From the NCBI GenBank assembly GCA_002337045.1, contig DDFF01000008.1, positions 248,001-312,000 on the forward strand: DNA of 64,000 nucleotides, written 5' to 3'. Source of the DNA: Bacteroidetes bacterium UBA1935. GTDB lineage: Bacteria > Bacteroidota > Bacteroidia > Chitinophagales > Chitinophagaceae. Every line of letters starts with the position of its first letter. Position 1 is the first letter of the stretch. A program made the position numbers and the translations under genes. Below are positions 17,381 through 26,497 of this stretch, in pieces. The notes beneath the pieces were generated by a model. It saw only the letters and a list, made by a program, of their open reading frames with translations, made no database searches and was not told the origin of the DNA.

Positions 17381-18547
17381 ATGACGCGTTTAGCCATATT
17401 AGGTTCAACAGGATCGATAGGTACACAGGCTTTAGAGGTTGTGGCTGCGCACCCGGAATTGTTTGAGGTAGAGATACTGAGTGCACATAGTAACAGTGCT
17501 TTGCTCATAGAGCAGGCACGCAAATTCAATCCCAATGCGGTAGTAGTAACACATGAAGAAAGCTATGAAGCCGTAAAATATGCTTTATCAAACCTGCCCA
17601 TCAAAGTATTCTCTGGTGCCGATGCGCTGAATGATGTAGTACAATGGGACACTGTAGATACGGTGGTGACTGCTATCGTTGGTTTTGCAGGCTTGTCATC
17701 TACACTTGCTGCGGTAAATGCAGGTAAGACAATAGCACTGGCCAATAAAGAAACATTGGTAGTAGCAGGCGATATCGTAATGAAAGCCGCTGCTGAAAAA
17801 GGTGCTAGGATAGTACCTGTAGATAGCGAACACTCTGCCATCTTCCAATGCCTGGTAGGCGAAGACTGGAATACGATTGAGAAAGTTATACTCACCGCAT
17901 CCGGTGGTCCTTTCCTGGGTAAAAAGACCAACTACCTGCTGAACGTAAAAGCAAGCCATGCCCTGCAGCACCCTAACTGGACGATGGGTGCTAAAATAAC
18001 CATCGACAGTGCAACCCTGATGAACAAAGGGTTGGAGATGATAGAAGCTAAATGGCTCTTTGGCTTGAAGAACGAGCAGATAGAAGTAGTGGTGCATCCG
18101 CAATCTATCATACACTCACTGGTGCAGTTTACAGACAGTTCTATCAAAGCGCAGCTGGGACTGCCCGATATGAAGCTGCCGATACAATATGCGTTGGGCT
18201 TTCCGCGCCGCCTGCAAAACAATTTCAAGCGTTTTGATTTCAGGGATTACAGCAAGTTCACCTTCGAACAGCCTGACCTGAAAACATTCCGCAATCTTGC
18301 ACTGGCTATAGAGGCAATGGAAAAGGGGGGTAATGTGCCATGTGTTATGAATGCAGCTAACGAGGTGGTGGTACAGTCTTTCCTGAACAACAGGGTGAGC
18401 TTTATAGAAATGAGCGATATCATAGAGAATGTAATGGGTAAAGTAGCTTTTGTAGACAATGCCACACTAGATGATTATCGTCTATCTGATAAAGAAGCAC
18501 GTGCCGTAGCATCTGAATTGGTAAAACACAGCCAACTATCACACTAA
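17381..18547 (+). CDS. dxr: 1-deoxy-D-xylulose-5-phosphate reductoisomerase
   Basis: A 388-residue cytoplasmic enzyme that converts DXP to 2-C-methyl-D-erythritol 4-phosphate with NADPH, the second step of the MEP isoprenoid pathway. The NADPH loop GSTGSIG is at residues 8-14. ANKETLVVAG, the metal-binding VDSEHSAIFQ, TASGGPF, PNWTMGAKITIDSATLMNKG in parts, and the C-terminal MNAANEV are all present. Length is normal. rseP follows 18 bases later, a common Bacteroidota arrangement. Isoprenoid precursors also feed undecaprenyl phosphate, used by the glycan locus in this window. Confidence 0.97.
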   Translation: MTRLAILGSTGSIGTQALEVVAAHPELFEVEILSAHSNSALLIEQARKFNPNAVVVTHEESYEAVKYALSNLPIKVFSGADALNDVVQWDTVDTVVTAIVGFAGLSSTLAAVNAGKTIALANKETLVVAGDIVMKAAAEKGARIVPVDSEHSAIFQCLVGEDWNTIEKVILTASGGPFLGKKTNYLLNVKASHALQHPNWTMGAKITIDSATLMNKGLEMIEAKWLFGLKNEQIEVVVHPQSIIHSLVQFTDSSIKAQLGLPDMKLPIQYALGFPRRLQNNFKRFDFRDYSKFTFEQPDLKTFRNLALAIEAMEKGGNVPCVMNAANEVVVQSFLNNRVSFIEMSDIIENVMGKVAFVDNATLDDYRLSDKEARAVASELVKHSQLSH

Positions 18548-18551
18548 ATAT

Positions 18552-18559
18552 TATTTTTG
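18552..18559 (+). promoter_or_regulatory. TAnnTTTG -7 box immediately before rseP
   Basis: TATTTTTG ends 6 bases before the first rseP ATG (18566). If used, transcription would begin at or next to the start codon, giving a leaderless mRNA, or translation begins at the ATG codons at 18581 or 18590. Confidence 0.45.
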
Positions 18560-18565
18560 TAAATC

Positions 18566-19948
18566 ATGTTATTTAACTCAATGCTTTTAATGTCGGGTGG
18601 AGCCGTGCAGGCGATACAGTTGTTTGCCGCTTTATCTATACTCATATTACTTCACGAATTCGGCCACTTCTTCTTTGCGCGCCTTTTTAAAACACGTGTA
18701 GAGAAGTTTTACCTGTTCTTCGATTTTCTGTTCCCGTTCCCGGGCCTGCTCAATTTCTCACTCTTCAAAAAGAAGAAAGGTGATACGGAATACGGCCTCG
18801 GCTGGTTCCCATTGGGTGGCTATGTGAAGATAGCCGGTATGGTGGATGAAAGCATGGATACTGAAGCCATGAAACAACCACCGCAACCGTGGGAATACCG
18901 TTCTAAAAAAGCATGGCAACGTTTGTTCATTATGCTGGGTGGTATCATCATGAATGTGATAGTAGCCATTGGCATCTATGCGTTGATATTTGGTGTATGG
19001 GGCGAGGAATACCTGCCTGTGAAAAATGCAACGAATGGTATAGCTGTAGATAGCATTGGCCAGAGCATCGGTTTCAAAAGTGGCGATAAGGTAGTAGCGT
19101 TGGATGGCAAACCAGTAGAGCGGTTTAATAAAATAACATACGGTATTGTATTTGATGGTGTAAAAACCGTGCAGGTAATGCGCGACGGACAACAGGTAGA
19201 TGTAAAAATACCTGAAGGCACTATCCGTAAAATACTGAAAGGACAAAAGAGCTTTATTGCACCGCGTATGCCTTTGGTAATAAGTGAAGTGGATAAAGCA
19301 AGCGAAGCTGGTAAAATGGGATTGCAGGAGGGGGATAGTATAATTGCCCTGAATGGACAACCTATCAAATACAATGATGAATACGAAGTACTGAAGCATA
19401 GTTTCGTAGCTGGTCAGAGTGTTACCATGACATTGGTACGAAAAGGCGTGATAGTAAATGCAACCGGTGTATTACCGGCTAATAAATTATTCGGGTTTGT
19501 AAGAGAAAGTGATGCCTCTAAATACTATCAGTACGAAAAGATAAACTACAATGCGTTTACCGCTGTTGGTAGAGGGTTTACATATACTTTCGAACAGGTG
19601 GCTAACTACTGGCAACAATTGAAAATGATCTTCACATCGAAAGAAGTGAAAGCATCTGAAAGCGTAGGTGGTATCGTTAGCTTTGGTAAAATGTTCTCAC
19701 CTGTATTTGATTGGCAGGACTTCCTGATGCTGACAGCATTTGTATCTATCATACTGGCAGTAATGAACCTGTTGCCTGTACCAGGTTTGGATGGCGGTTA
19801 TGTTATCTTCCTGTTGTTTGAAATGATAACAGGACGCCAAGTAAGCGAAAAGGTAATGGAACGTGCTACCACGGTAGGTCTGGTACTGTTGCTTGCGCTG
19901 ATGGTATACGCAAACGGGCTGGACATATTCAGGCTGTTCTCTAAATAA
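18566..19948 (+). CDS. rseP: RIP metalloprotease RseP (site-2 protease, M50)
   Basis: A 460-residue intramembrane zinc protease. The HExxH motif is HEFGH at residues 30-34 in the first membrane segment, the C-terminal partner motif is LPVPGLDGGYV, and a PDZ-like domain lies between them (SEVDKASEAGKMGLQEGDSI in the second PDZ part). There are about four membrane segments. It cleaves membrane-bound anti-sigma factors or signal-peptide remnants inside the inner membrane. It sits 18 bases after dxr but may also have its own promoter at 18552. The start is uncertain among 18566, 18581 and 18590. A perfect hairpin follows at 19972-19999. Confidence 0.94.
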   Translation: MLFNSMLLMSGGAVQAIQLFAALSILILLHEFGHFFFARLFKTRVEKFYLFFDFLFPFPGLLNFSLFKKKKGDTEYGLGWFPLGGYVKIAGMVDESMDTEAMKQPPQPWEYRSKKAWQRLFIMLGGIIMNVIVAIGIYALIFGVWGEEYLPVKNATNGIAVDSIGQSIGFKSGDKVVALDGKPVERFNKITYGIVFDGVKTVQVMRDGQQVDVKIPEGTIRKILKGQKSFIAPRMPLVISEVDKASEAGKMGLQEGDSIIALNGQPIKYNDEYEVLKHSFVAGQSVTMTLVRKGVIVNATGVLPANKLFGFVRESDASKYYQYEKINYNAFTAVGRGFTYTFEQVANYWQQLKMIFTSKEVKASESVGGIVSFGKMFSPVFDWQDFLMLTAFVSIILAVMNLLPVPGLDGGYVIFLLFEMITGRQVSEKVMERATTVGLVLLLALMVYANGLDIFRLFSK

Positions 19949-19971
19949 TAAACTTGTAATAACAATAAAAG

Positions 19972-19999
19972 AAAAGCGGGGCAATTGCCCCGCTTTTTT
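19972..19999. terminator. Bidirectional hairpin between rseP and galE
   Basis: AAAAGCGGGGCAA and TTGCCCCGCTTTT form a perfect palindrome with T-runs on both strands. The galE stop codon lies at its edge (19998-20000). It can terminate rseP (+) and galE (-). Confidence 0.88.
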
Positions 20000-21041
20000 A
20001 ATTCATTGATATTTTAGCTGCTTCTTTTTTCATTGCTACTTCCCATCTCCATGCTGTGTCCATCATGTCATCCAGCGAATATTTGATATCCCAATCGAGC
20101 AGGGCACGGGCTTTTGCATTGTTGGCAAATACCTCTACCACATCGCCCGGGCGGCGTGGGCCTAATTTATAGTTCAGCTTCTCTCCCGATACTTTTTCAA
20201 AAGCATTAATCAGCTCCAGTACAGTTACACCATTGCCCGAACCAAGATTAAATACATCGCAATTGGTACTGTTGTGCTCATCGAGGGTGTATTGGAGTGC
20301 TTTAGTATGTGCATTGGCTATATCCATCACATGTATATAGTCGCGTACACAAGAGCCATCGCGGGTAGGGTAGTCTGTGCCGAATACCTGCATCTCATTG
20401 CGCTTGCCGATGGCAGTTTGTGTAATAACAGGTACAAGGTTTTCAGGCTTGTCCTGCAACTCACCTATAATCACAGAAGGATGTGCACCTACGGGATTGA
20501 AGTAGCGCAGCAGTGTAACATTAAAGTCGGGGTTTTGCCTGGCAAGATCTCTGCACATAGCCTCGCCTATTTGCTTGGTGCGTGCATAAGGAGATTCAGG
20601 TTCTGCCAACGGTGCTGTTTCTTCAACAGGCAACTTCGTAGCATTGCCATATACCGAGCAGGATGATGAAAACACAAAGTGGTTTACTTTATAGTTTTTT
20701 GCACACTGCAGTATGTTGACGAGTGAGTCCAGATTATTGCTATAGTATTTCAGTGGTTCTTCTACAGATTCGGGTACGGACTTGAAAGCTGCGAAATGTA
20801 TGATGCCTACTATATCGGGGTTCTCAATAAAGATTGTTTCTGTATCGTCCGCATCGCACAGGTTTACCTTGTAGTTTTTTACCGGCCTGCCTGTTATCTT
20901 TTCAATACCCTGCAACATGCGCAGCGAACCACGAGATAAGTCGTCGACAGATATTACGTCGAACCCATTGGCTATCAGGTCTACTATCGTATGACCGCCA
21001 ATGTATCCGCAACCACCTGTTACAAGTATTTTCTTCATCAA
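19998..21041 (-). CDS. galE: UDP-glucose 4-epimerase
   Basis: A 347-residue short-chain dehydrogenase-type epimerase that interconverts UDP-glucose and UDP-galactose with bound NAD. The NAD loop is GGCGYIGGHT at residues 9-18. VDDLSRGS is at 32-39, FAAFKSV at 83-89, and the catalytic Ser cluster with Tyr152 and Lys156 (PYARTK) is present, as is the C-terminal RRPGDVVEVFAN. It supplies UDP-galactose or UDP-GalNAc for surface glycans, possibly for the operon at 1-12059. It has its own -7 box (21065-21072), although the MsbA-like gene ends only 36 bases upstream on the same strand. Confidence 0.95.
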   Translation of the reverse strand: MMKKILVTGGCGYIGGHTIVDLIANGFDVISVDDLSRGSLRMLQGIEKITGRPVKNYKVNLCDADDTETIFIENPDIVGIIHFAAFKSVPESVEEPLKYYSNNLDSLVNILQCAKNYKVNHFVFSSSCSVYGNATKLPVEETAPLAEPESPYARTKQIGEAMCRDLARQNPDFNVTLLRYFNPVGAHPSVIIGELQDKPENLVPVITQTAIGKRNEMQVFGTDYPTRDGSCVRDYIHVMDIANAHTKALQYTLDEHNSTNCDVFNLGSGNGVTVLELINAFEKVSGEKLNYKLGPRRPGDVVEVFANNAKARALLDWDIKYSLDDMMDTAWRWEVAMKKEAAKISMN

Positions 21042-21064
21042 TCAGAGGGGGGTATTAAACAATA

Positions 21065-21072
21065 CAAATATA
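21065..21072 (-). promoter_or_regulatory. TAnnTTTG -7 box for galE
   Basis: The minus strand reads TATATTTG, 23 bases upstream of the galE ATG and just past the stop of the ABC transporter gene. No clear -33 box. Confidence 0.5.
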
Positions 21073-21077
21073 CCGTA

Positions 21078-22895
21078 TTATTTAACCTGCTGCATGTCTA
21101 CCAGCTTTTTATACAAGCCGTTTTTAGCTATCAGTTCATTGTGTGTGCCACGTTCCATTACCTTGCCTTTCTCCAGTACAATAATCTCGTCGGCATGCTG
21201 CACGGTAGATAGTCTATGGGCAATAACGATACAGGTACGGTTCTTCATCAGGGTGTTGATAGCATCCTGTACAACGCGTTCGCTTTCGGTGTCTAACGAA
21301 GACGTAGCCTCATCCAATATCAGTATTGGCGGATTTTTAAGTACTGCTCGAGCAATGGTAACACGCTGGCGTTCGCCGCCGCTTAATTTCGCACCTCTGT
21401 CGCCAACAATGGTTTCGTAGCCATTGGCTTTTTGCGTAATGAAGTTGTGCGCATTAGCAATGCGAGCAGCTTCATGTACCTGCTCCAACGACGCACCACC
21501 AGTGCCGAGTGTTATGTTATTGTAAATAGTATCGTTGAAAAGAATTGGCTCCTGACTAACTACGCCCATTTGTTTGCGCAGGTCAAACAGCTTGTAGTCT
21601 TTTACGTTTATGCCGTCTATCAGTATCTCGCCCGCTGTCACATCGTGAAAACGTGGTATTAGGTCTGCCAGAGTAGATTTACCAGCGCCCGATGGACCAA
21701 CAAGGGCAATGGTTTTACCTTTGTGTATCGTCAGGTTGATGTTGTCAAGTATCACTTTATCGCCATAAGCAAAGCGTACATCTTTCAGTTCTATCGATTG
21801 GCTGAATGTAGAGATTGACTTAGCATCAGGTTTGTCTGTGATGGTATTGTCTGCGTTCAGCAGGTGTTCTATCCTATCCAATGCTGCTGCACCTTTCTGT
21901 ACATTGTTGAGTGCGGTAGACAGGTTTTTGATAGGGTTGATAATCATGTAGAACAGGCCGATGTAGGTAAGGAAGAAGGGACCTGTAAGGGACGATTGCC
22001 CTGAGAAAATGAGCTTGCCGCCGTACCACAATATCATACAAACCACTATCACACCCATTGTTTCAGACATGGGCGAACCAAGTTCTTTGCGCCTTGATAT
22101 CTGTTTGCGAACACGGAAGAGTGTATTGTTTGTTTCGCGGAATTTCAATTGCTGATGGCGCTCTGCATTGAATGCTTTTACCACACGCATACCTGCGATG
22201 GTTTCATCTATGATGCCAAGTATGCTACCCAGATATTCCTGTGCAAGGTTGGATGGCTTTTTCAGTGATTTGCCAATGCGACCAATTACAAAACCTGCAA
22301 TTGGCAGGAATAATACCAAGAATACTGTAAGCTGCGGGCTGATGAGTATCATAGATACCAGCACGAAGATGATGGTCAACGGCTCGCGGATGAAGGACTC
22401 CAGCACGTTCATGATGGATACTTCAATCTCGTTGATATCGTTGGTCATTCGCGATATCAAATCGGCCTTGCGCTCTTCTGTAAAGAAGCCTATGGGCAGC
22501 GATAGTATTTTGGTAAACATGTCATCGCGCAGCTTTCGCAGGAGTGCATATCTGATAGGATTCAGGATATTGAGCGAAAGATAAATGAACAGGTTTTTCA
22601 GTATGGTAAATACCACAACCGTGATAACAATATAGGTGAGCGATGTGAGCTTATCATGTTGCGCTACAAAATCGTTTATCCATTGTGTGATGTAGCCTGC
22701 AATATTCAGTCCGCCCTTTGCTTTACTATCTGCAACAGGTGTAGTGCCCGTGCCGAAGAGTACCTGCAATACAGGTGCAAGCATGGTGAATGAAAACAAT
22801 CCGAACACCACAGCCAGTAGCGTAGTGATACAAAATTGTACTACCTGAAGTCTGAAATCCTTGAGGTAACTGAATAGCTTGCCGGCTCTTTTCAT
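21078..22895 (-). CDS. MsbA-like ABC exporter (fused permease and ATPase)
   Basis: A 605-residue type IV ABC exporter half-transporter. About six membrane helices lie in residues 15-330. The ATPase domain has Walker A GPSGAGKST (about residue 400), signature LSGGERQRV, Walker B ILILDEATSSLD and the H-loop IAHRLST. It should work as a homodimer that flips or exports a lipid or drug across the inner membrane, as lipid A flippase MsbA does. Substrate specificity cannot be read from the sequence. It lies 7 bases after cysS on the same strand, so the two are co-transcribed. Confidence 0.92.
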   Translation of the reverse strand: MKRAGKLFSYLKDFRLQVVQFCITTLLAVVFGLFSFTMLAPVLQVLFGTGTTPVADSKAKGGLNIAGYITQWINDFVAQHDKLTSLTYIVITVVVFTILKNLFIYLSLNILNPIRYALLRKLRDDMFTKILSLPIGFFTEERKADLISRMTNDINEIEVSIMNVLESFIREPLTIIFVLVSMILISPQLTVFLVLFLPIAGFVIGRIGKSLKKPSNLAQEYLGSILGIIDETIAGMRVVKAFNAERHQQLKFRETNNTLFRVRKQISRRKELGSPMSETMGVIVVCMILWYGGKLIFSGQSSLTGPFFLTYIGLFYMIINPIKNLSTALNNVQKGAAALDRIEHLLNADNTITDKPDAKSISTFSQSIELKDVRFAYGDKVILDNINLTIHKGKTIALVGPSGAGKSTLADLIPRFHDVTAGEILIDGINVKDYKLFDLRKQMGVVSQEPILFNDTIYNNITLGTGGASLEQVHEAARIANAHNFITQKANGYETIVGDRGAKLSGGERQRVTIARAVLKNPPILILDEATSSLDTESERVVQDAINTLMKNRTCIVIAHRLSTVQHADEIIVLEKGKVMERGTHNELIAKNGLYKKLVDMQQVK

Positions 22896-22902
22896 CTTTC
22901 TT

Positions 22903-24396
22903 TTATTCTATAGTATAAGAGACGCTACCGTCTTTTTCATCTTTCAGTATAATGCCTGCTTCTGACAGTTTGTTGCGTATCTGGTCTGATGTTGCAAAGT
23001 CTTTGCGTGTGCGTGCGTCTTTGCGTATTTCTATCAGCAGCGACAATACCTGATCTATCTTATTGCTTTGCTGTGCTTGTAGCGGCTGCAAACCAAGTAT
23101 ATCTTCCAGGTATGTTTTGAATGTAGCAGACAGCAATGCGAATGTTGATGCGCTAAGTGCATTCATAGCAACCTGCCCACCCTTCATGCCATTGGTTACA
23201 GGTGCCAACTCAAACAGATTGGCAATCACTTTGGCAGTGTTCAGATCATCATTCATAAAGTCGTCGCACTCTTTGCACCATTTCACAACCTGTGTATCCA
23301 GTGCCGCATCGCCTGCAGTTTCGTTGCCTGGGTGTGCCAGCTTCTTCAATACTTCATATGCTTCCCACAGGCGGCGCAATGCTTTCTCAGAGCCTTGCAG
23401 GGCTTCGTTAGAGAAATCGAGTGTGCTGCGGTAGTGTGTTTGCAATATATAGAAGCGTACCACCATCGGGTGATAAGCTTGCTCCAGTATCGGGTGTGCG
23501 CCACTGAACAGTTCAGTGAGCTTGATAACGTTGTTGTATGATTTGCCCATCTTCTTGCCGTTGATGGTAATCATGTTATTGTGCATCCAGTAGCGCACAG
23601 GCGGGTGGCCGTGTGCTATGGTAGATTGTGCAATCTCACTTTCGTGGTGAGGGAACTGCAAGTCCATACCGCCACCATGTATATCGAATGTTTCGCCCAG
23701 ATATTTGCGGCTCATGGCAGAGCACTCAATATGCCATCCCGGGAAACCCTCGCCCCACGGGCTGTTCCAACGCATGATGTGTTCAGGTGGCGCGCTCTTC
23801 CACAGTGCAAAGTCTGTTTTGTTGCGTTTCTCATCCTGTCCTTCAAGATCGCGGGTTGTTTCCAGCAGGTCATCTATTATGCGGCCGGAGAGTTTACCGT
23901 AAGGATATTTCTCGGCGTATTTCTTAACATCAAAATATACAGAGCCGTTTACCTCATAAGCATAGCCTTCTTTAATGATTTTCTGAATCATGTCTATCTG
24001 CTCTATGATGTGGCCTGTAGCTGTAGGCTCTATGCTTGGTTCCAGGTTGTTGAACAGGCGCATACCCCAATGGAACAGGCTGGTGTATTTGTGCACCAGT
24101 TCCATAGGCTCCAGTTTCTCCAGCTGTGCCTTGCCTGCTATCTTATCTTCCGCATCGCGGCCTTCTTCTTCAAAGTGGCCTGCATCTGTGATATTGCGCA
24201 CATAGCGCACTTTGTAGCCAAGGTGTTGCAGATAACGATTCACTACATCGAACGTAATGTACGGACGCGCGTGGCCAAGGTGAGATTCTCCCGATACGGT
24301 AGGGCCGCAAACATACAGGCCTACGTGACCGGGGGTTATTGGTTCAAACTTCTCCTTTTCTCTTGAATATGAATTGTATATGTGTAAGTCGGACAT
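22903..24396 (-). CDS. cysS: Cysteinyl-tRNA synthetase
   Basis: A 497-residue class I aminoacyl-tRNA synthetase. The zinc/cysteine site begins YVCGPTV (Cys30). The HIGH motif is HLGH in SHLGHARPYITFDVV, normal for Bacteroidota. The CSAMSRKYLG segment and HHESEIAQS supply further zinc ligands, and the KMSKS loop is KKMGKSYNN. It charges tRNA-Cys in the cytoplasm. It is transcribed from a -7 box 16 bases upstream and followed by the MsbA-like gene. Confidence 0.97.
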   Translation of the reverse strand: MSDLHIYNSYSREKEKFEPITPGHVGLYVCGPTVSGESHLGHARPYITFDVVNRYLQHLGYKVRYVRNITDAGHFEEEGRDAEDKIAGKAQLEKLEPMELVHKYTSLFHWGMRLFNNLEPSIEPTATGHIIEQIDMIQKIIKEGYAYEVNGSVYFDVKKYAEKYPYGKLSGRIIDDLLETTRDLEGQDEKRNKTDFALWKSAPPEHIMRWNSPWGEGFPGWHIECSAMSRKYLGETFDIHGGGMDLQFPHHESEIAQSTIAHGHPPVRYWMHNNMITINGKKMGKSYNNVIKLTELFSGAHPILEQAYHPMVVRFYILQTHYRSTLDFSNEALQGSEKALRRLWEAYEVLKKLAHPGNETAGDAALDTQVVKWCKECDDFMNDDLNTAKVIANLFELAPVTNGMKGGQVAMNALSASTFALLSATFKTYLEDILGLQPLQAQQSNKIDQVLSLLIEIRKDARTRKDFATSDQIRNKLSEAGIILKDEKDGSVSYTIE

Positions 24397-24412
24397 ATGG
24401 TAAAATAATGTG

Positions 24413-24420
24413 CAAAAATA
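24413..24420 (-). promoter_or_regulatory. TAnnTTTG -7 box for cysS
   Basis: The minus strand reads TATTTTTG, 16 bases upstream of the cysS ATG and 5 bases past the stop of the upstream EEP-family gene. Confidence 0.5.
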
Positions 24421-24425
24421 AGGCT

Positions 24426-25571
24426 TTAACTGCCAGCCTTGCGGATTATTTCAAAATTGGCAATAACCGGCCTATGATCTGATAGCTCTGTGTGCGGACA
24501 ATCGAAACCGACAATCTTCAGGACTGCAGGGTCGTAAAATAGGTGGTCGATGCGTAGGGTGGGTAATATCTGGCTGTAGGTACGGCCAAGGAATTTGCCT
24601 TTGTCTGCAAACGCATCATTAAGATTGCCACGCAGCTTGGTATATGTATAAGAGCCGGGCAAATCGTTGAAATCGCCGCAAATCATTACAGGGTATGGGC
24701 TTTGTGCGATGATGGCAGCAGCTTTGTCTGTTTCTTCTGCACGTTTGGCAAATGCATAGTTGAACTTCCAGATGAAAGAGCGTGTGAGACCGAGGCTGTT
24801 TGTAAGTGCAGAGCTGTTTTTCTTTACGTATTCTATATAGGCTTTCTCATCATCACTAAGGCCAAAGGTGCTGAGGTGTACGTAAAATGTACGCATGGTA
24901 TCGCCACCGGGCAATGCCACATCGCCCTGCAGCAGGAATGTATATTCTGCCAGTTGGTGCGCCTTGTAGTTGAAGAACTGGTGACGGGTAAAAACAGCCG
25001 TACCCAGGAATATGGTGGTGCCCAATGTATTGTCGTAATGAAAGCGATATTCGGGGTAGTTGCCATTCTCCATTATCTTGCGCCCGTAGGGCTTCATAGA
25101 GTCTGTCTTTGGTACAGAATATTCGGGCAGGCACATAATGTCTGCATCCAGCTCTTTCAGGTAAGTAAGTATGTCTTTTTCAAAAGCTTTATCGCGGGGC
25201 ACTTTGAAGATGCCCATGCCGTGTACATTCCACGTAACTACACGCAGGCGGTCGTTTGCCTTGGCCATATCGTTTTTACCAAAGTGAAAACCGAAAACAA
25301 CGAATATCAGCTTGTAGCAAACCACCAATGCTATGAGTGATAACAGCGAACGTATTTTTTTGCTGGTAAATAGCCAGATGAATACAAAGAGTACATTGGC
25401 AATAATGGCAAATGGTGTGGTGAGGGTAACGAGTGCCAGATGGCTAACTTCAAGCGGGCTTTTGACGGCTGCAAGCGCACACAGGGCTATCCATACCACA
25501 CTGCCAACATTCAGCAGGAGTAAAGTGTAGCGTAGCAGCTTGCGTAGAAATCCCGGTTTGTTGTCTTTCAA
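24426..25571 (-). CDS. Membrane-anchored endonuclease/exonuclease/phosphatase (EEP) family protein
   Basis: A 381-residue protein with three N-terminal hydrophobic segments (about residues 10-32, 42-67 and 72-93), then an EEP domain from about residue 105. Motifs are RVVTWNVHGM, DADIMCLPEYS, CGDFNDLPGS and the terminal SDHRPVIANFEI, giving the metal-binding Asn/Glu/Asp and catalytic His/Asp expected of the DNase I-like fold. The catalytic domain would face the periplasm or cytoplasm depending on topology. The substrate could be nucleic acid or a phosphoester such as a phosphoinositide-like lipid. It is the last gene of an operon with two rhomboid genes, 12 bases upstream. Confidence 0.85.
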   Translation of the reverse strand: MKDNKPGFLRKLLRYTLLLLNVGSVVWIALCALAAVKSPLEVSHLALVTLTTPFAIIANVLFVFIWLFTSKKIRSLLSLIALVVCYKLIFVVFGFHFGKNDMAKANDRLRVVTWNVHGMGIFKVPRDKAFEKDILTYLKELDADIMCLPEYSVPKTDSMKPYGRKIMENGNYPEYRFHYDNTLGTTIFLGTAVFTRHQFFNYKAHQLAEYTFLLQGDVALPGGDTMRTFYVHLSTFGLSDDEKAYIEYVKKNSSALTNSLGLTRSFIWKFNYAFAKRAEETDKAAAIIAQSPYPVMICGDFNDLPGSYTYTKLRGNLNDAFADKGKFLGRTYSQILPTLRIDHLFYDPAVLKIVGFDCPHTELSDHRPVIANFEIIRKAGS

Positions 25572-25583
25572 TGTTGTGGTTGA

Positions 25584-26486
25584 TTATGGGTTGTTGTCTT
25601 TACTTGCTTTCATCAGGATGTCTTTTTCTTCCTTCGTAAGCGAGTCGTAGCCTTTCTGGTTTATTTTATCCAGAATATCATCTATTCTTTTCTGATTGTG
25701 TTGTCTGCTAGTATAGGCGTTCAGCGCTTCATTGCGCTTCTTGCTGTTCTTTTCGCGTATGCGGTCTGCATCAGGTTCTGCCATATTGCTCAGCTTATCG
25801 AACATGTTGTATACCCACATACCCGGTTGCTTGCCGTTTTTTACCAGCATCATGTATACAAAGCCCGTAAGCGCACCGCCACCCAGCATAAACAGTGATG
25901 GTGTATACAGATTTACGTTTACCAGCATCAGCGCATAGAAGATGATGGAGAGTACCCATATAGGTATGCTGAAAGTAGGTGCCAGATAGAAACGGTAAGA
26001 AGGTGAAAGTGTGAGGACGGCAGTTGCTACACCTACAACACCTGCATGCGCACCCATCATGAAGCCTGCACTGCCTACACCCGGCATCAGTTGTGCCATT
26101 TCATAAAACAGCCCTCCTACTACCAGGCTGTATACAAACAGCGGTATTACCTGCTTGTAGCCTACCAACGATTGCATAACAGAGCCGAAGCCGTATAGCC
26201 ATACCATATTGGTAAACAACACCCAGAAACCATCATGCGTCCACCCGTAGGTAAATATTGTCCACCATTTTGCGCCAAAATTGGCTATAGCAGGCAGCGC
26301 TACATTGGGAGTGAAATTGATTTCAAAATATTCGGGCCTTAAACCTGCTACCAGTAGTATAACACGTATCAGGTGGAAGGTGATATAACCTGTTGCAGAT
26401 GCTACTATTATTTGCAGCACCGCATTCTGGCTATAGCCAGGTATAGAAGATAAAGGAGAACGTTTGCGCGATGTATTCATTGCCAT
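25584..26486 (-). CDS. Rhomboid-family protein lacking both catalytic residues (pseudoprotease), with C-terminal DUF6576-like tail
   Basis: A 300-residue six-helix rhomboid fold protein. In rhomboid proteases the serine sits in GxSG and the histidine in AHLGG. Here the first reads GAHAGVVG (residues 145-152, no Ser) and the second LGGGALTGF (201-209), with Leu in place of His. It is therefore probably inactive, like iRhoms, and may bind or present substrates. The C-terminal 75 residues are cytoplasmic and charged; the final motif IDDILDKINQKGYDSLTKEE matches the tail module called DUF6576 in Bacteroidota rhomboids. The active rhomboid gene lies 11 bases upstream. It may regulate that partner (inference). 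Confidence 0.85.
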   Translation of the reverse strand: MAMNTSRKRSPLSSIPGYSQNAVLQIIVASATGYITFHLIRVILLVAGLRPEYFEINFTPNVALPAIANFGAKWWTIFTYGWTHDGFWVLFTNMVWLYGFGSVMQSLVGYKQVIPLFVYSLVVGGLFYEMAQLMPGVGSAGFMMGAHAGVVGVATAVLTLSPSYRFYLAPTFSIPIWVLSIIFYALMLVNVNLYTPSLFMLGGGALTGFVYMMLVKNGKQPGMWVYNMFDKLSNMAEPDADRIREKNSKKRNEALNAYTSRQHNQKRIDDILDKINQKGYDSLTKEEKDILMKASKDNNP

Positions 26487-26497
26487 GTCTTTTGCTC

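Noticed and set aside
24300..24350. HLGH instead of HIGH in CysS as a possible defect
   Set aside because: HLGH is the usual form in Bacteroidota CysS, and the KMSKS-like loop and zinc ligands are intact.
23581..24366. Long antisense frame (261 codons) opposite cysS
   Set aside because: It is the shadow of a clearly identified synthetase, with antisense-like composition and no family similarity.
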